From positions 63,941 through 127,940 of the forward strand of contig JBBHKE010001824.1 in NCBI GenBank assembly GCA_037447655.1: a stretch of DNA of 64,000 nt. The letters run 5' to 3'. The DNA is from Zygnema cylindricum (Eukaryota > Streptophyta > Zygnematophyceae > Zygnematales > Zygnemataceae). Made by a program: the position numbers and the translations under genes. Below are positions 35,854 through 47,736 of the stretch, in pieces (position 1 is the stretch's first letter; each line of letters opens with the position of its first letter). The notes below the pieces were generated by a model. It worked only from the letters and a program-made list of their open reading frames with translations. It was not told where the DNA came from and did no database searches.

Positions 35854-36819
35854 AAGTGCGTATTTGCATGTGTTCAAGTAATTTTTTTTTTCCGAAAATG
35901 GAACTTCCAACGAGAATAAATTACGCCGTACGAAAAATGGGCAAAAACACAAGTATATTTTGCGTCATCTTGGAACTTGGAAGGTACGGCAATTTGGCGT
36001 TATTATCATCACGACCCACTTCCAGCTCATCTTCACACTTATAATGGAATCAAATCCCGATCTGATTTTAACCAAAATAACACCCTATCGACGAATAGAA
36101 AGGAGGTATTGCACGCGTGAAACGTCTTCGAAATTTTTTGAGCGAGGGAGTGTACACGTTGTTTTTTCCATGCTCGTCACGGGCATGTACGTACAAAAAT
36201 GACAAGCATGTAGGGAAAAAAATTCGTTGGGGTCCCGGACCTCCACTTTCATTCATGGGTCCTTTGCTCAAAAATTTACAACGTCCTCGTCTCTCCCCAT
36301 CTTTTTCATTCGACTGCTCCTCTTTCTCTCATCTCTAAATGAAACGCAGCAATAATACTATCAAATGAAAGATATATATTTGTCTTTTTTTTATATATTT
36401 TTGGTCTCATGTTGATGGCATATCGAATGATAAATGGTAAGACAAAGAAATCGGGAAGCCATGGCGGAAAGTTTACGTGTTGATGACGTCACAAGGTAGC
36501 ATGACTTCGCAAGGTAGCATGACTTCGCAATGTCACAAAACCCTAAACATCTACAATGTCACAAAAAACTCGACGTCTACAACCGTCGCCGTTTTTGTAG
36601 ACGTCACTAATTTTAGGATGTTTCGTAGTCGTCTACATTTCGTTTCGTATTATCGTAGGTTGTCCCATATCTTGTAGACGTCTACAACTGTCACATATTT
36701 GAAGTAATGAAGGCGCAAGTAATGATTGACATAGGAAGACTTTGAAAAGTACACCGTAAAATCTGCGCTAAAATCCAAAGTAACATTTCAAAGTTTTGGT
36801 TACATGGGGACACGCCCTT
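35854..36819. mobile_element. Family 3-like inverted-repeat element
   Basis: Left end GTGCGTATTTGCATG, right end TTACATGGGGACACGCCC. The interior carries several TGTAGACGT/ACGTCTACA palindromes and a 19 bp tandem motif (GGTAGCATGACTTCGCAA, about 36494-36530). Confidence 0.55.
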
Positions 36820-36821
36820 AG

Positions 36822-37621
36822 TAGTGTTGTGTATCGGTAAGGATTTGTCGATAACCGATATGGGCCTTCTTTCAGATGGCCGATAATCGATATATTGGTA
36901 CAATATATCGTTATCGGTGATATTGCTGATAAATAACCGATATTTATCGGTTATTATCGGCGATAAGACCGATATCGATAACTATCGGCGATATCTGTAC
37001 CGACCGTACAGATAAATGTACGGCTAGTACAATCAACTGTACGTGTTATTCCTCGAACGCGCCGCGGACCCCCTTCCCCCCAATTTCGGTAAAAAATTGC
37101 AATGAATAAATATATATTTTTACTATTTTATAAAAAACTAATATTTCCTCAAATAAGTGCCCCTGAATTGTCAAAAGATGGTGGCAGTAGGATGCAGTAA
37201 ATGGCGGCAGTCTGGCATATGTGCTCGGTTGATGTGTTCGTCTGTACGTATGTTTTTCGAAGAGGTTTGATTTAAAATTTTACAATGTAATTTAATTTGT
37301 TCGTTTCAATGCTATAGTTTTAGATCTATAAAGTATTGTTTTAAATTTATTGACGTTTATGTGCTGCGTTGCCCGTAATAGATTTTAGTTAAACATATAC
37401 GGAACAAATACATTATGCGGCATACCACGCTATATAAAGTAAATAATATAATACAGTATGTTATATAGTAATATTGTATGCATACTATATTTTTTAAAAG
37501 TTATCGCCGATATGGAATTTGTTGGTCTGACCGATATACCGGGACCTCTTGACCGTTCCATAACCGATAACTATTGGTATCGGTGTTATCGCGATAAATT
37601 TTTAACCGATACACAACACTA
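36822..37621. mobile_element. hAT-like family 1 element, long subtype (800 bp)
   Basis: Ends TAGTGTTGTGTATCGG and CCGATACACAACACTA. It is collinear with 27897-28726 and inserted next to the right end of a family 3 element. Confidence 0.85.
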
Positions 37622-37624
37622 TGA

Positions 37625-39027
37625 TTTACCACAGTCGTCAAGTGACAACTGACCGTATTTGCACTTGACCGTATGTTTTGTCCATCGCTACTCTCCAAAT
37701 TGTATATTTTGTCCATCGTTACGCTCCAAAAAGGTTCACAGTCGAGCGGTCGACCTGTTTGGCTCCTCTGTTTTTGTTGTTTTTGTTTTTTTGCGGCCTG
37801 AATGTTACGGGGTTATTAGTTTCCTCATCTCATTCGTCATCCATTTCTAGTGTGAATCGTGTTTTTTTGTACTATAAATTGTGACGGATGTAGACGTGGG
37901 TGTAATTTGTGACGGTTATCGACGGTTGTATAGTGGTTTCTGGTGACATTGTAGATGTTTAGAGTTTATGACGTTTTGACGACACACTCGATTATTATAG
38001 CGTCAACGTCACTAATTCCAATTCTTTCCACCATGGTTTCCCGATTTTGTTTTTTCGTCCTTTCTCACTCTACTTGCCATCAAAATACGCCCGAAGATAA
38101 TCAAATGTAATATTTTTTAGAGATCTTTCATTTGATACCATTATTGCCTTTTTTCATTGTGAGATAGACGTGGATAGTGGGAGGGGAGGAGAGAAAGAGG
38201 CGCCTTCACGGACTTCGCTTTTGACGAAATGGCGTCCGTTGGTCCGAGACCCCTCCACGGCCCCTGTACGGAAAAAGTGCACGGAAAAAAGTATGCATAG
38301 GCTCTAAATGTGCAGTGGGTTCTTTTTTTGGTACTCCCCGCATAAATTTTTTAAAAAACCTCCTACGCGTGCGACAACGTCTGTCTACTCATTCACATCA
38401 TGAAACTTTAGGTGAAATCACCCCGAGAGGTGATTCGAGTATAAGTTTGAAGATGAGTTGGAAGGACGTGAAAGTGGGTCGAAACTCGCTAAACGAAAAA
38501 CGGTAGTACTTTAAAGTTCTAAAGTGACGCAAGTTGTACCGTGGTAATTTCATTTTTCTGTTACGGCTGCGGATTTTCTCGTTGCGGGCTAAGCTTTGGA
38601 GGAAAAAAACAAAAAAAACACTTACTTTATCACATGGGAAAGTGCCCTTACTCATTTTCAAAGTTAACAGTAATATTGGACATCGATGTACGCAACATCT
38701 AACTTGAGGGCAGTCGTAAGTACAATTTTCTTTACAAGGTCATACTATTCTTTAAAATGCACGACTGGCTTTATTAAAAAGCGCGATGGTAAACCATCTG
38801 AGTCCATGGGAACAAAAGGAAGTAGCATTGCAAAAACTGAAAAACTACATTTGGGGGGAATAAACAAAAAGGATAAGCAAGGCAAAAGATGAAAATACAA
38901 AAAGATGGCAGGTAAACCGGAAACACCCAAAGAAGCAAAAAAAGACATACTATATTTGGTAAGTACTTTAACGCTTATGTCAAACCGTCAGTATGTTTTC
39001 AATATCAGAGTTTATTTCGGGTATAAA
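37625..39027. other. Repeat-derived region, no gene seen
   Basis: A family 3-type right end (ATCACATGGGAAAGTGCCC) lies at about 38627-38648. The stretch 38160-38650 is similar to 52190-52785. No recognisable gene. Confidence 0.45.
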
Positions 39028-39368
39028 CTCATTGCAAAATCGATATTCGATATATTGAATACCAGCGGGCTCGATATATCGCTCTGGGTATTATCACGAT
39101 GTATTTGGAATGAGGTGGGTGTTCGTACAGATTTAGTACGAATATATTATAAGGCATAACGTACGGAACGGGCGTTTTCATTTTTTTTTCGAAAGCCAAC
39201 GTCGCTTCGATATGTAGCGGTATAAAAAATCAGCCTATCGAGCCCATACATTGGCAAAATATCGCGATATTAAGCTTCTCAATATATCAAGGCGGCATAT
39301 TGAATATCGGGTACCCAAAATTAGGTACACGTCCAATATCGGCAAGGGGCCCTAGATACACAACACAA
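39028..39368. mobile_element. hAT-like family 1 MITE, left end truncated
   Basis: Right end GATACACAACACAA with TATCGATA-rich arms and 'GGGTACCCAAAATTAGGTAC', in reverse orientation to the copy at 33269. The left inverted repeat is missing. Confidence 0.65.
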
Positions 39369-39722
39369 GCCTTTCGCTACAACACTACTTAAGTAGTTAA
39401 GCATTTACAGTAGCTTAGGAATGCACCAAATACAATGGATAAATTTTATTACTTTTCTAGCAATTCACATCAGACATCCAACCTCAGAATCTAGCTACTT
39501 GTAATTTGAGGTACAACCGTGATTTGTTTTTATACATTGTACTCAACTTTCAAACCATGTTACAATGTCTAGAGGATTTAAATACTTTAATGACTTTGGG
39601 TCATGTTACGTCACCAGTTGTAGAAGTGATGCAAATGCAATAAATGTGGTCCTATGTTCTGTCATTTTGTTAAGCAGTTTACCTTCCATGGCCCCACAAT
39701 TAGTAGTTATCTAAGGGTGTCC

Positions 39723-39787
39723 TCAATTGAAACTAGAGCAATCTATCTCTGGCAAAAGTTCACAGAAGATCCCACTAGAGGACTCCC
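39723..39787 (-). CDS. Unrecognised gene, last exon
   Basis: Acceptor TTATTTGAG after a T-rich tract. Phase 1 joins to give 'GESSSGIFCELLPEIDCSSF' and N, then TGA. Assigned only because phase and splice sites match the exon at 39883-40020. Confidence 0.45.
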
Positions 39788-39882
39788 CTCAAATAAAAAA
39801 TTGCAACGACTTCTCCCACACTAACTTTAATACACATGACGCAAATGCTTCTGCCCACCCCCCCAAAGGAGAATATACACAC

Positions 39883-40020
39883 CCTGCATCGCTATAGCAA
39901 AAGAATTCTCCGCAACAATCTCTGATTCTTCAAGAACCCCATGAACAGTTTCATTTACCGGGTAATTTCCTACCACAATATGTCCGATATCAATAATATC
40001 AGTTTCGAATGGTGAAGGGT
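39883..40020 (-). CDS. Unrecognised gene, middle exon
   Basis: Phase 1 in, phase 1 out; acceptor GCAAATAAG, donor CAGG|GTGTGT. Encodes 'PSPFETDIIDIGHIVVGNYP' and 'VHGVLEESEIVAENSFAIAM'. The balanced amino-acid content and absence of low complexity look like genuine protein. An in-frame TAA just upstream of the acceptor bounds the exon. I do not recognise the family. Confidence 0.6.
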
Positions 40021-40212
40021 CTTATTTGCCACTCAGGGACTAGCGAAAAATATCACTATATATTTGGAATGTAGGGGGCCTCGGACAGCTTGTTCCACAT
40101 CCACTCTGAACCAGAGTGCGACAGTGCTAATGAGGAAAAAGTCAATCGCGATAATTACCAGCCCAATGATAATCATTCATTTATGTAGGTAATTGCATGA
40201 TGATTCACTTAC

Positions 40213-40528
40213 CAATTTTCCAAACCAACACATCTGTAGGTTCAAAGGATTTATACATCTAATAGGCTACCAGAAGACCACTACCAAAAACATCTCTTGA
40301 ATTGTGTACTTTAGACAAAATTGGTTGTCCTAAAATAATACAATTATGATCTGCGAACCTCCAGTGGGTCGGAACAGTTAACTCTTTCAATCGCAGACGA
40401 TCTCCACAGACCATTGGTCCGTCTTGCTTTATTATATTCTCAAGGCTATCAGATAATTTATATTTTACTGCATGAAGAATTATTCCGAAGCATCTCCCAC
40501 ATTTGGATAGATACAAAGCAGTAATGTA
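40213..40528 (-). CDS. Unrecognised gene, upstream exon with in-frame TAG
   Basis: Acceptor ACGATTGTAG, donor ATTG|GTAAGT (phase 1, matching the next exon as 'VWKI|D'). It reads 'YITALYLSKCGRCFGIILHA', 'KYKLSDSLENIIKQDGPMVC', 'ELTVPTHWRFADHNCIILGQ', then 'GSGLLVAY' TAG 'MYKSFEPTDVLVWKI'. The TAG at 40259-40261 interrupts an otherwise good exon. Because the frame stays protein-like on both sides and runs into a perfect donor, I read it as one exon with a nonsense mutation or base error rather than a gene end. A possible further exon lies at about 40720-40805 ('DLDREIYVPSVFFHEHL'). Confidence 0.55.
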
Positions 40529-40529
40529 C

Positions 40530-41633
40530 TACAATCGTAAGCTACGATTTTCCAGCAAGAGAAACAAAACCATTTTCTCTTTGCCGGGATAAATTCGCCC
40601 TAAGAAAAGATAGATGGTGTCAATATTGCTCTCAGACTGAGGGTATTAAAAACATTTACAAAGTAATTCGAGGGATTGAATCCAAAGTCCTAATCAATAT
40701 TCACTTGGTATACAAATTCAAACTCTAAAGAGCGCACAAAATACACAGATGTTCATGAAAAAACACCGAGGGAACATAAATCTCACGGTCAAGGTCTTCT
40801 GGTGACATTGAATTCAAAAGAAATGTTTGCATGACTTTTTCTTGTTTTTTTCTTTTTTTTTACTTTTTCCTTTTGTATTCTACATGTCACTGCTGCTCGT
40901 GGACTTTTAAAACACACCAACAAGAAAAGGTCTCTTAAACCACAAAATCTCAGAAATACCGGCCCATATTAAAACAAAAAAATACGAGACATAAACAGAA
41001 TAACAAACAGCGACAAAAAAACAAACAAAAAAAAAATTGATCACCATGGAGGTGAAATAATACCAAATTGATTAAAACCAATCAATAGCGAGCGCTTCGA
41101 GAATGAGCCCAGGCAATAAAGTACATAGGCGAGAAAAGAAGGGAAGAGAAAAGGGAAGAGAATGGAAGGAGAGAGAAACGATTTCAAATGAATGACCCTT
41201 CTGTTCGTGTGTTTAGCCAACACTATTTCTCAACTAACCTTACACGGGAAAGGAAAGGTGAAAGGAACGGATAAAGGAGGAAAAAAAACGCAAAAGAAAA
41301 GGGGGAGGAAAAGGGGAGGTAAAGGGAAGGGAAAGAGGGGTGAAGGAAAGGGTGTGTAAGCCACCAACTACCAGAAGAAATTTTGATAGACAAGGAGCTG
41401 AAAGAAAGAAAATGAGCTTTACACTAAGCCAAAAAAACACTTTCCAGGCAACTAACCTGGAAGGGAGGGAGAGGAGGGAGAGGGGGAGAGAACAGGGAAC
41501 AAAGGAAGTGGGGAAAAAAGGAGGGACGTAGGAAAGTGTAAGGCAAGAAAACTCAATTGTAGATCTTCACAGGCTTTTCATAGCTGTGTCGATTCTGTCC
41601 AAACCAAGGGAAACATTGAGTTGCAAATGTAAG
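40530..41633. other. Possible upstream part of the unknown minus-strand gene
   Basis: AT-rich. Apart from the candidate exon near 40720-40805 on the minus strand I see no coding signal. 41250-41520 is a GA-rich low-complexity stretch. Confidence 0.35.
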
Positions 41634-42207
41634 TACACAGAAAAACAATTAGAGTAATGAACTCTAACTTATGTGATAGAACTTTTTCACAGAGGAAGTT
41701 TACTCTAATTTATTTAAGTACTCTATATTGGGTTATGTCGGCAATAAATTTCCGCGCTGAAATTATGAACACTAAATTACGTAGATATACAGAATCTGTC
41801 AGTCCGTATAGTTTTGACGTCATTATGACGTTAGTATTATTTGTCGCGCTGAATGTCAGCTGATGTTCACACTGACGACGATGCTGTCGACGGACGAGAG
41901 TCATGCGAACGGCTTTTTTTCGATGTGATTGATTTTTCATTTAGTGCGATTTCACGTGCGAGCGCGATTGTATTAAATCATTATTTGTACCTTTCTACTT
42001 AAAAAGTACAATTTTGCACGGTCGAACGTCGTCCGTATTCCACACTATTTAAAACGAACCTATATTACAATTTTGTTACGCTAATTAAACTTTACCTAAA
42101 TTAGAATAATGAAAAAATTAGAATCATTTACTCTATTTGATGTAATAGAGTCGAAATTTCGAGCGACCGAATTAGAGTAATTTACTCTAATTACGATTCG
42201 CGGTGTA
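41634..42207. mobile_element. Family 4 MITE, TTAGAGTAA subtype (574 bp)
   Basis: Left end TACACAGAAAAACAATTAGA, right end TTACGATTCGCGGTGTA, with repeated TTTACTCTAATT words near both ends. The ends lie on TA. Confidence 0.7.
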
Positions 42208-44761
42208 CCTTCCCATCGCGGCAGTCTGCAGCCGCGTGTGCATGCTCGTGAGTATCCACGGGCAGTGGGAAAAATTTCCAGAACAGTGTTCTTTGTTTTT
42301 TATAGCTTTCTTTGTTCTCCATTTTTTTGTTTGTTTGTGAAACGTCAGCTTTTTCCGCCTTCCCGGAATTTGGTGTTGTGATAACGTCAAACGTGTGAAA
42401 GATTTTGTCTTGATTCCCTACACGCGGCGGTAAAGTTGATGGCCCAACCTCCCTTGGGATCTCCGCTGGGGAACTGGGAAGCTAACCGCGACTTCGCGTC
42501 TGAGAGGGGAATTGCGCTGGACTGCTCGCGGCTCCGTTAACTTTTTGGATGGGGACAAAGAAACCGGGTGTTCTTGGTTTTCACGGGAAAAACGCCCATG
42601 AATGGTCAATCCATTTTTGGCAAGATTGCTCTGTCAGAATGTCATTCCTATATGCCAGCCTGTCAATGTTCTGCGAAAGACCAGTGACCATGCCGGTCGC
42701 ATCCATCCTGCATCCGTCAGGGAAGATTTTTCAATGGCCGTCATTTGGCACGCGGAGTCACGTGCGTCGTTTTGCGGTTCGTAAAAAGAACTATGATTTA
42801 CCAAATCTGTGTGTTTTCGTCGCGAGGTTCAAATGCGGCCAGCAAAATCGGGCATTTTGTTGTCCAACTGTCCTTTTCTGAGAACGAGCTCGACCAGATT
42901 CAGACGATCCGTACAAACCAAATTTTCCGGTCGGATCCAGCTGTCGTTTATGTTCACTAATTATTTTGTATGGTTGCGGATTGCGACTGTTCAAAAATTT
43001 CGAATGACGGAGATTCGTCAGTGAATTTCCTGGCATGTTCTGACAATGCTGACAGAAAACTGGTACAATGCTTCTAGAAGTTCTGAGTTCTGACAGGACA
43101 TTTTGTCGTTTGCGATTTTCCCTGGTAGCAACCCCACAACAAACCTTAAGCCCAAAAAGTTAAAGCTACTGTAGGATCCAAGCGCGTGCTAGTCACACTT
43201 TTCTAACAGTGCAGAATTGTACTGTATATTACCGGAAGCTGTCTGGCACATTAAAGTACTCCCGGCCAAGAGTACGGTGTCGTCGGAACCACCGTCCTCT
43301 GGACAAAATCACGTTTTTTTTTGTCTTTGTTTCGCGCGAAAGTCTTTCTCGTATTCTCTCACGCTGAAACGGATAAACTCGTGTAGACTATCCGGCTATA
43401 TTCCGTGCGATTTTTATTGTTGGCTCGAAGAAAAAATTATTGTTTCCAAAGCCAGCTAGCGCCTCCAACGAGCATTTTATCGCGACGTGCTCTCCCATAC
43501 CGTACAGATGTACCTTTGAGTCCCCTTATCTCCAAACGGCGGCGAGTCGCAACGTTCAGCGTGAAAAAAAAACTGCTCGACAAGAAAGATTCGCGCAAGA
43601 TTTGACGCCTTCTGGCATCATGCCATCCGTGCTGGCATGTACGGTTTTTTCGTTGATCCAAGAAAGTCCAAAACGCTTACTTGGACGTCTCCAAAAATGA
43701 AAGACCCTAACAGACTTAGGGGCCTATTCCATGTCGGTGACGGTTTCTTTGATCCAAGTATGACTTCTGGAATATTGCTCATCGGGCCTTTCCGTGGTAC
43801 TTGGATCCAAGAAACGTCCGTACATGCCAGGAAGACAAGACAGACACTGGTGTCAAATTTTGCGTGAATCTTTTTTTGTCACGCAAAATGTTTCCGTGCG
43901 AAAATGGCGACTCGCAGCCGATAAGGATCTCGTCAGCTCAAGCACCATTTGTGACTCATAGCTTTGTGACTCATAGCTCCCACCGGAAAAAAATTCACTT
44001 CCGCAACAGACGGACGTTCGAATAATGTACGGCTTTCCGAGCACCGACTTTGTTGTTCTCGGATGTTCCCGGAAAGCCGTACAATAGAACTTCCTCAAAA
44101 TATTTGAGGATATTGAAGTCGGGTTAAGGTTGCGTTGCGTCTTTCTTTGAAACAGGCCAACGGTAAAACCAAAAGCCGACGAAGCAAAAACAACATCCGA
44201 ACGGCTATTTCATTGTTTTCGCGCGAAAAAACTGTCCAACTTTGAATCACTGTTGCCGTCCTTCGAACATTCATTCTCTCTCGTATTAGTAAGTTTGAAA
44301 ACTTGCGGGTTTGTTTTTGCGCCTATGTTTGATGACGTCGAAGCGTGTGACGTGTCACAGGACACCTTCAATCGGAGTTACGTGCCAAAAATTTTATGTG
44401 AACAAGACCTGTTTTCAGACGAGTTCTGGAAAAATCATCGGAATGGGCAAAAAGTTACGAATGCTCCGGTGGGAATAGTCTATCAGTCAAGCAACGCGGC
44501 AGTATTTATTACGCCTAAAAAGAGACCGCCAGCAATCGTTTTCCATTTACTTACAAGTTACATCTTTGGTGTCGCTCGGGGAGGAAATTCGGATTTCAGA
44601 GGAGCACGAGGCGACAAAACGTCGTTAGGCGCTAGAAAATAAACATTTTTCCGTTGAACTAGGATGAGGAACAACGCCATTAGGCCGTTTCACGCGTTAA
44701 AAACTATTTTTTGCTTATCTGCACACTTGCGAAACTGCAACATGTACTGTACGGCCGCGTT
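42208..44761. other. No recognised gene; one 62 bp hairpin
   Basis: Several ORFs up to 129 codons (44253-44642) but none recognisable. At 44024-44085 TGTACGGCTTTCCG and CGGAAAGCCGTACA form a strong hairpin. Confidence 0.45.
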
Positions 44762-45791
44762 TAGTGTGGTGTATCGGGTAGTGTCATATCGCAAATTGCA
44801 AGATCAAAATATCGTATAAACCAACAGTGGTTGGGTACGATACAACGATCCGGGACCAGCCGAATTTATCGCGATGTAACTATTGGAAGGTGGGGTCCAT
44901 ACCTGAGGTCGCAAAAGTCAAAAAATTTCATACCCGAAACCGACCGTTTTTTTTTTTTTTTTCAAAATACGAGTAATCGACGCCCGACCGAGTTTTTTGA
45001 CGCTCCAAAATTGTTAACCGTTAACCGACCGTCGTTTACGAAAAAAAACATTAACCGAATCTTGATTTTTCGCAACTAACCGTGCCCGCCCGTAACCGAA
45101 AAAGTACAAAATTAATCAATGTACGGCGGAATAAGCCAATAATTACGATTTGTCGCGTTCCCTAAGATATGCGAAATGAATAGTGTACTACTGTGTCAAA
45201 TTTGCGACGCTTTGTCGCGTTCCCTAAGATTTTCGAAATAAATAGCTTACTGCAGTACCGTGTCAGATTTGCGACGCTAACCATGATGTCACGTACTTCC
45301 ACGATGCCAAAGAGTACAAAGTACAAGAATGTTGGATTATAGGGATAGTACAAAATTTTCATTTTTTTTTGTTTTCTGGTTGACCGACCGCAACCGACCG
45401 TTTTTTTTTCCTGGTGAATCTACCGACCGTAACCGCCCGACCCCCAAAATTTGGCAACCGATCCGTTCCGGATCCGGCGCGGGCGGTCGGTTAAGGGTCG
45501 GTCACGGTTTCGGTTGACCGTTTGCGACCTCTGGTCCATACAGATACTGTAAGAACATATAGTACAAAAAAGTACGAAAGAATCCACGGGGGAGGGGGCG
45601 TGCTTTTGATTTTTTTTTGACAAACCAGCGCACGGAGGTATCTCGATGGTTATCGACCCAGTAACATATCGAGGTATATCGTAGTTTCATCGCAATTTTT
45701 GACCTTTCAATATTCCTGAACGATGTATCCATCGGCTGGTCAAAAAGGTCCATATCGAGTATCGGCAGCGACTCTCTATAACACGACACTA
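44762..45791. mobile_element. hAT-like family 1 element, interrupted by family 2
   Basis: Ends TAGTGTGGTGTATCGG and CGACACTA, with a perfect 8 bp duplication GCCGCGTT at 44754-44761 and 45792-45799. Without the nested element it is about 400 bp. Confidence 0.88.
44903..45533. mobile_element. hAT-like family 2 element nested in family 1 (631 bp)
   Basis: Ends CTGAGGTCGCAAA and TTTGCGACCTCTG with a perfect 8 bp duplication GTCCATAC at 44895-44902 and 45534-45541. The interior is rich in ACCGACCG/CGGTCGGT words. Confidence 0.88.
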
Positions 45792-46340
45792 GCCGCGTTA
45801 CACGTATTTCAACATTAGCGAAAACATAGAGGCCGCTTGTTGGAACTTTAATAGCTTCACATTTAAAAGACACGTGTTTTTGTCGTACCTGTATGCTGAC
45901 ATGGACAACAGAGGAATAAAAGTAGTCGCATTTTTGATTTTTTGATCCACGATGTTGTAAGATCGCGGTTACAGCTCGCCTGCCATAAGGACTGCCTTCC
46001 CATTGGACCGACCAAAAGAAGTCGAAGTACTGTAGCTGTTGTCAGTACAGTACTGTAGTCGTACGTTTCGCGGGGAGGCAGATTCCGGCTTTAAAGCACG
46101 GGACATAACGTACGGGTGCTTCAGCCGCCAAAAGCAGCAGTACGGCATGAACTGTTCTCAGGCGTCCGATGCTTTCGCACGCGTCAAAACAACACCGCGA
46201 ATCGCTATTAGTGTTAACAAATACTTAGGGTATGTCCCCATGTACTTGTAACTTAGCGAATTTACTTTGTATTTTAGCGCGGATCCGCCGGACCCGGTTT
46301 TCAAGTGTCCCTATGTTTGTAAGGACGAAATCGTAACTTA

Positions 46341-47119
46341 GGGTGCGTCTCTATGTACTTCAAACTTAGAGATTTTTTTTTGTTTTTTAGCGCAGATCCG
46401 GCGGACCCGGATTTCGGGTGTCCCTATGTGTACCAAACGAAATCGTCACTTAGGGCGTGACGACTGTATACGTCGACAATGCCCGTGACGGCTGGCAACG
46501 TCTACAATCTGTGATGACCCACGTCATTTTTCGTAACTGCTTGTGACGTCGCGTGATTTTTCGTGACATTGTAGACCTACCGCCCTCCAGCCTGTACCGT
46601 TTCACGGTTCAAGAAGATGCGTTTTGACTTTGCGTCTATTGTCGGCTCGACGTGAAATGGCATCGGAACCTTGAGACCCCTGCAAAAAAAAAAATCGTAC
46701 CGGATGGAAACGGACAAAACAAAACAAACTGTGTACTTCTCTTTGTCGTATTAAACAAAAACGGACAAAACATAGAGAATCGCGTACACTTCCACGTCGC
46801 TTGAAATCGTTTGAATTTTTTGAACAAAACGTTACACGTGCGAATACGTGTTCCTATTTGTTTATAAAAAATCCTTAATTTTAAATCACATCGGCCCTGT
46901 ATTTTAAAGATAAGGTTGAAGATGACGTTTTTTGTCGTCGAAGTGGGTCGAAGAACACAACACGACAAGATGTAGTACATTTTAAATCCGATGATGACGC
47001 AAAATGTACTTCTCTTTTTTTCTATTTTATTGTACGGTTGAAACTTACGCGGTACGGCTCTAAGTTTTACAGGAAAACGACAGAAAAAAACCCTTACTTA
47101 AGCACATAGAGACGCACCC
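46341..47119. mobile_element. Family 3 element (inner, 779 bp)
   Basis: Left end GGGTGCGTCTCTATGTACTT, right end AAGCACATAGAGACGCACCC. Appears complete. The interior has TGTAGAC/GTCTACA palindromes. Confidence 0.82.
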
Positions 47120-47193
47120 TTACGCTTGTGACGATTGTATACGTCGACAATACCTGTGACGGTTGTCAATGTCTACAATCTGTGGTCGCACGT

Positions 47194-47736
47194 TACACCG
47201 CGCATCGTTATTAGTGTCACGGTCACTAATTTGGGTTCTTAAATTTTTATTTTTTTTCCAAAAATAGTATACGTGATTTTAATTTTTCCTTGACGTTAAT
47301 TGAGGTTCCGTACAAATTAGCTTACAGAACGAAAGTACATTAATATGTAAATAGTGTGGTGTACGGTCGATGTCAGACCGTACATAAATGTACCTTTTGA
47401 GTTGAAAATTTTACAAAAAATGAATTAAATCGGACGCGTTCGCATAAGAACGTGCGCTAAAAAAACGGGATTTGTCTGACATGTAAATAAGTATGACATG
47501 TACGGATATTTAAATTTCACTACGGTGTACGATTTTTTATATTTTGTACGAATACATATAATAATGTATATAATCGTACAGAACATTTTCCATTTTTGCT
47601 GTTCCAAATTAGCGTGAACACTGAAATTAGAATAAACCTATTTTTTTTTAATTTTCAAATTCTTAATTAGCGTCAATGACGGTATATTTACTTACACACT
47701 ATTTAAACTTTGACACTAATAACGATGCGCGGTGTA
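47194..47736. mobile_element. Family 4 MITE (543 bp) inside family 3
   Basis: Left end TACACCGCGCATCGTTATTA, right end TAATAACGATGCGCGGTGTA, perfect over the terminal 20 bases, TA at both ends. Flanked on both sides by family 3 sequence. Confidence 0.88.

Noticed and set aside
40259-40261. TAG read as sense (reassigned stop code)
   Set aside because: ELIP and both UMP kinase copies end at TAG in the expected place, so a genome-wide reassignment is not supported.
44253-44642. 129-codon plus-strand ORF
   Set aside because: No recognisable motif, no promoter or splice context; could be chance in a less AT-rich stretch.
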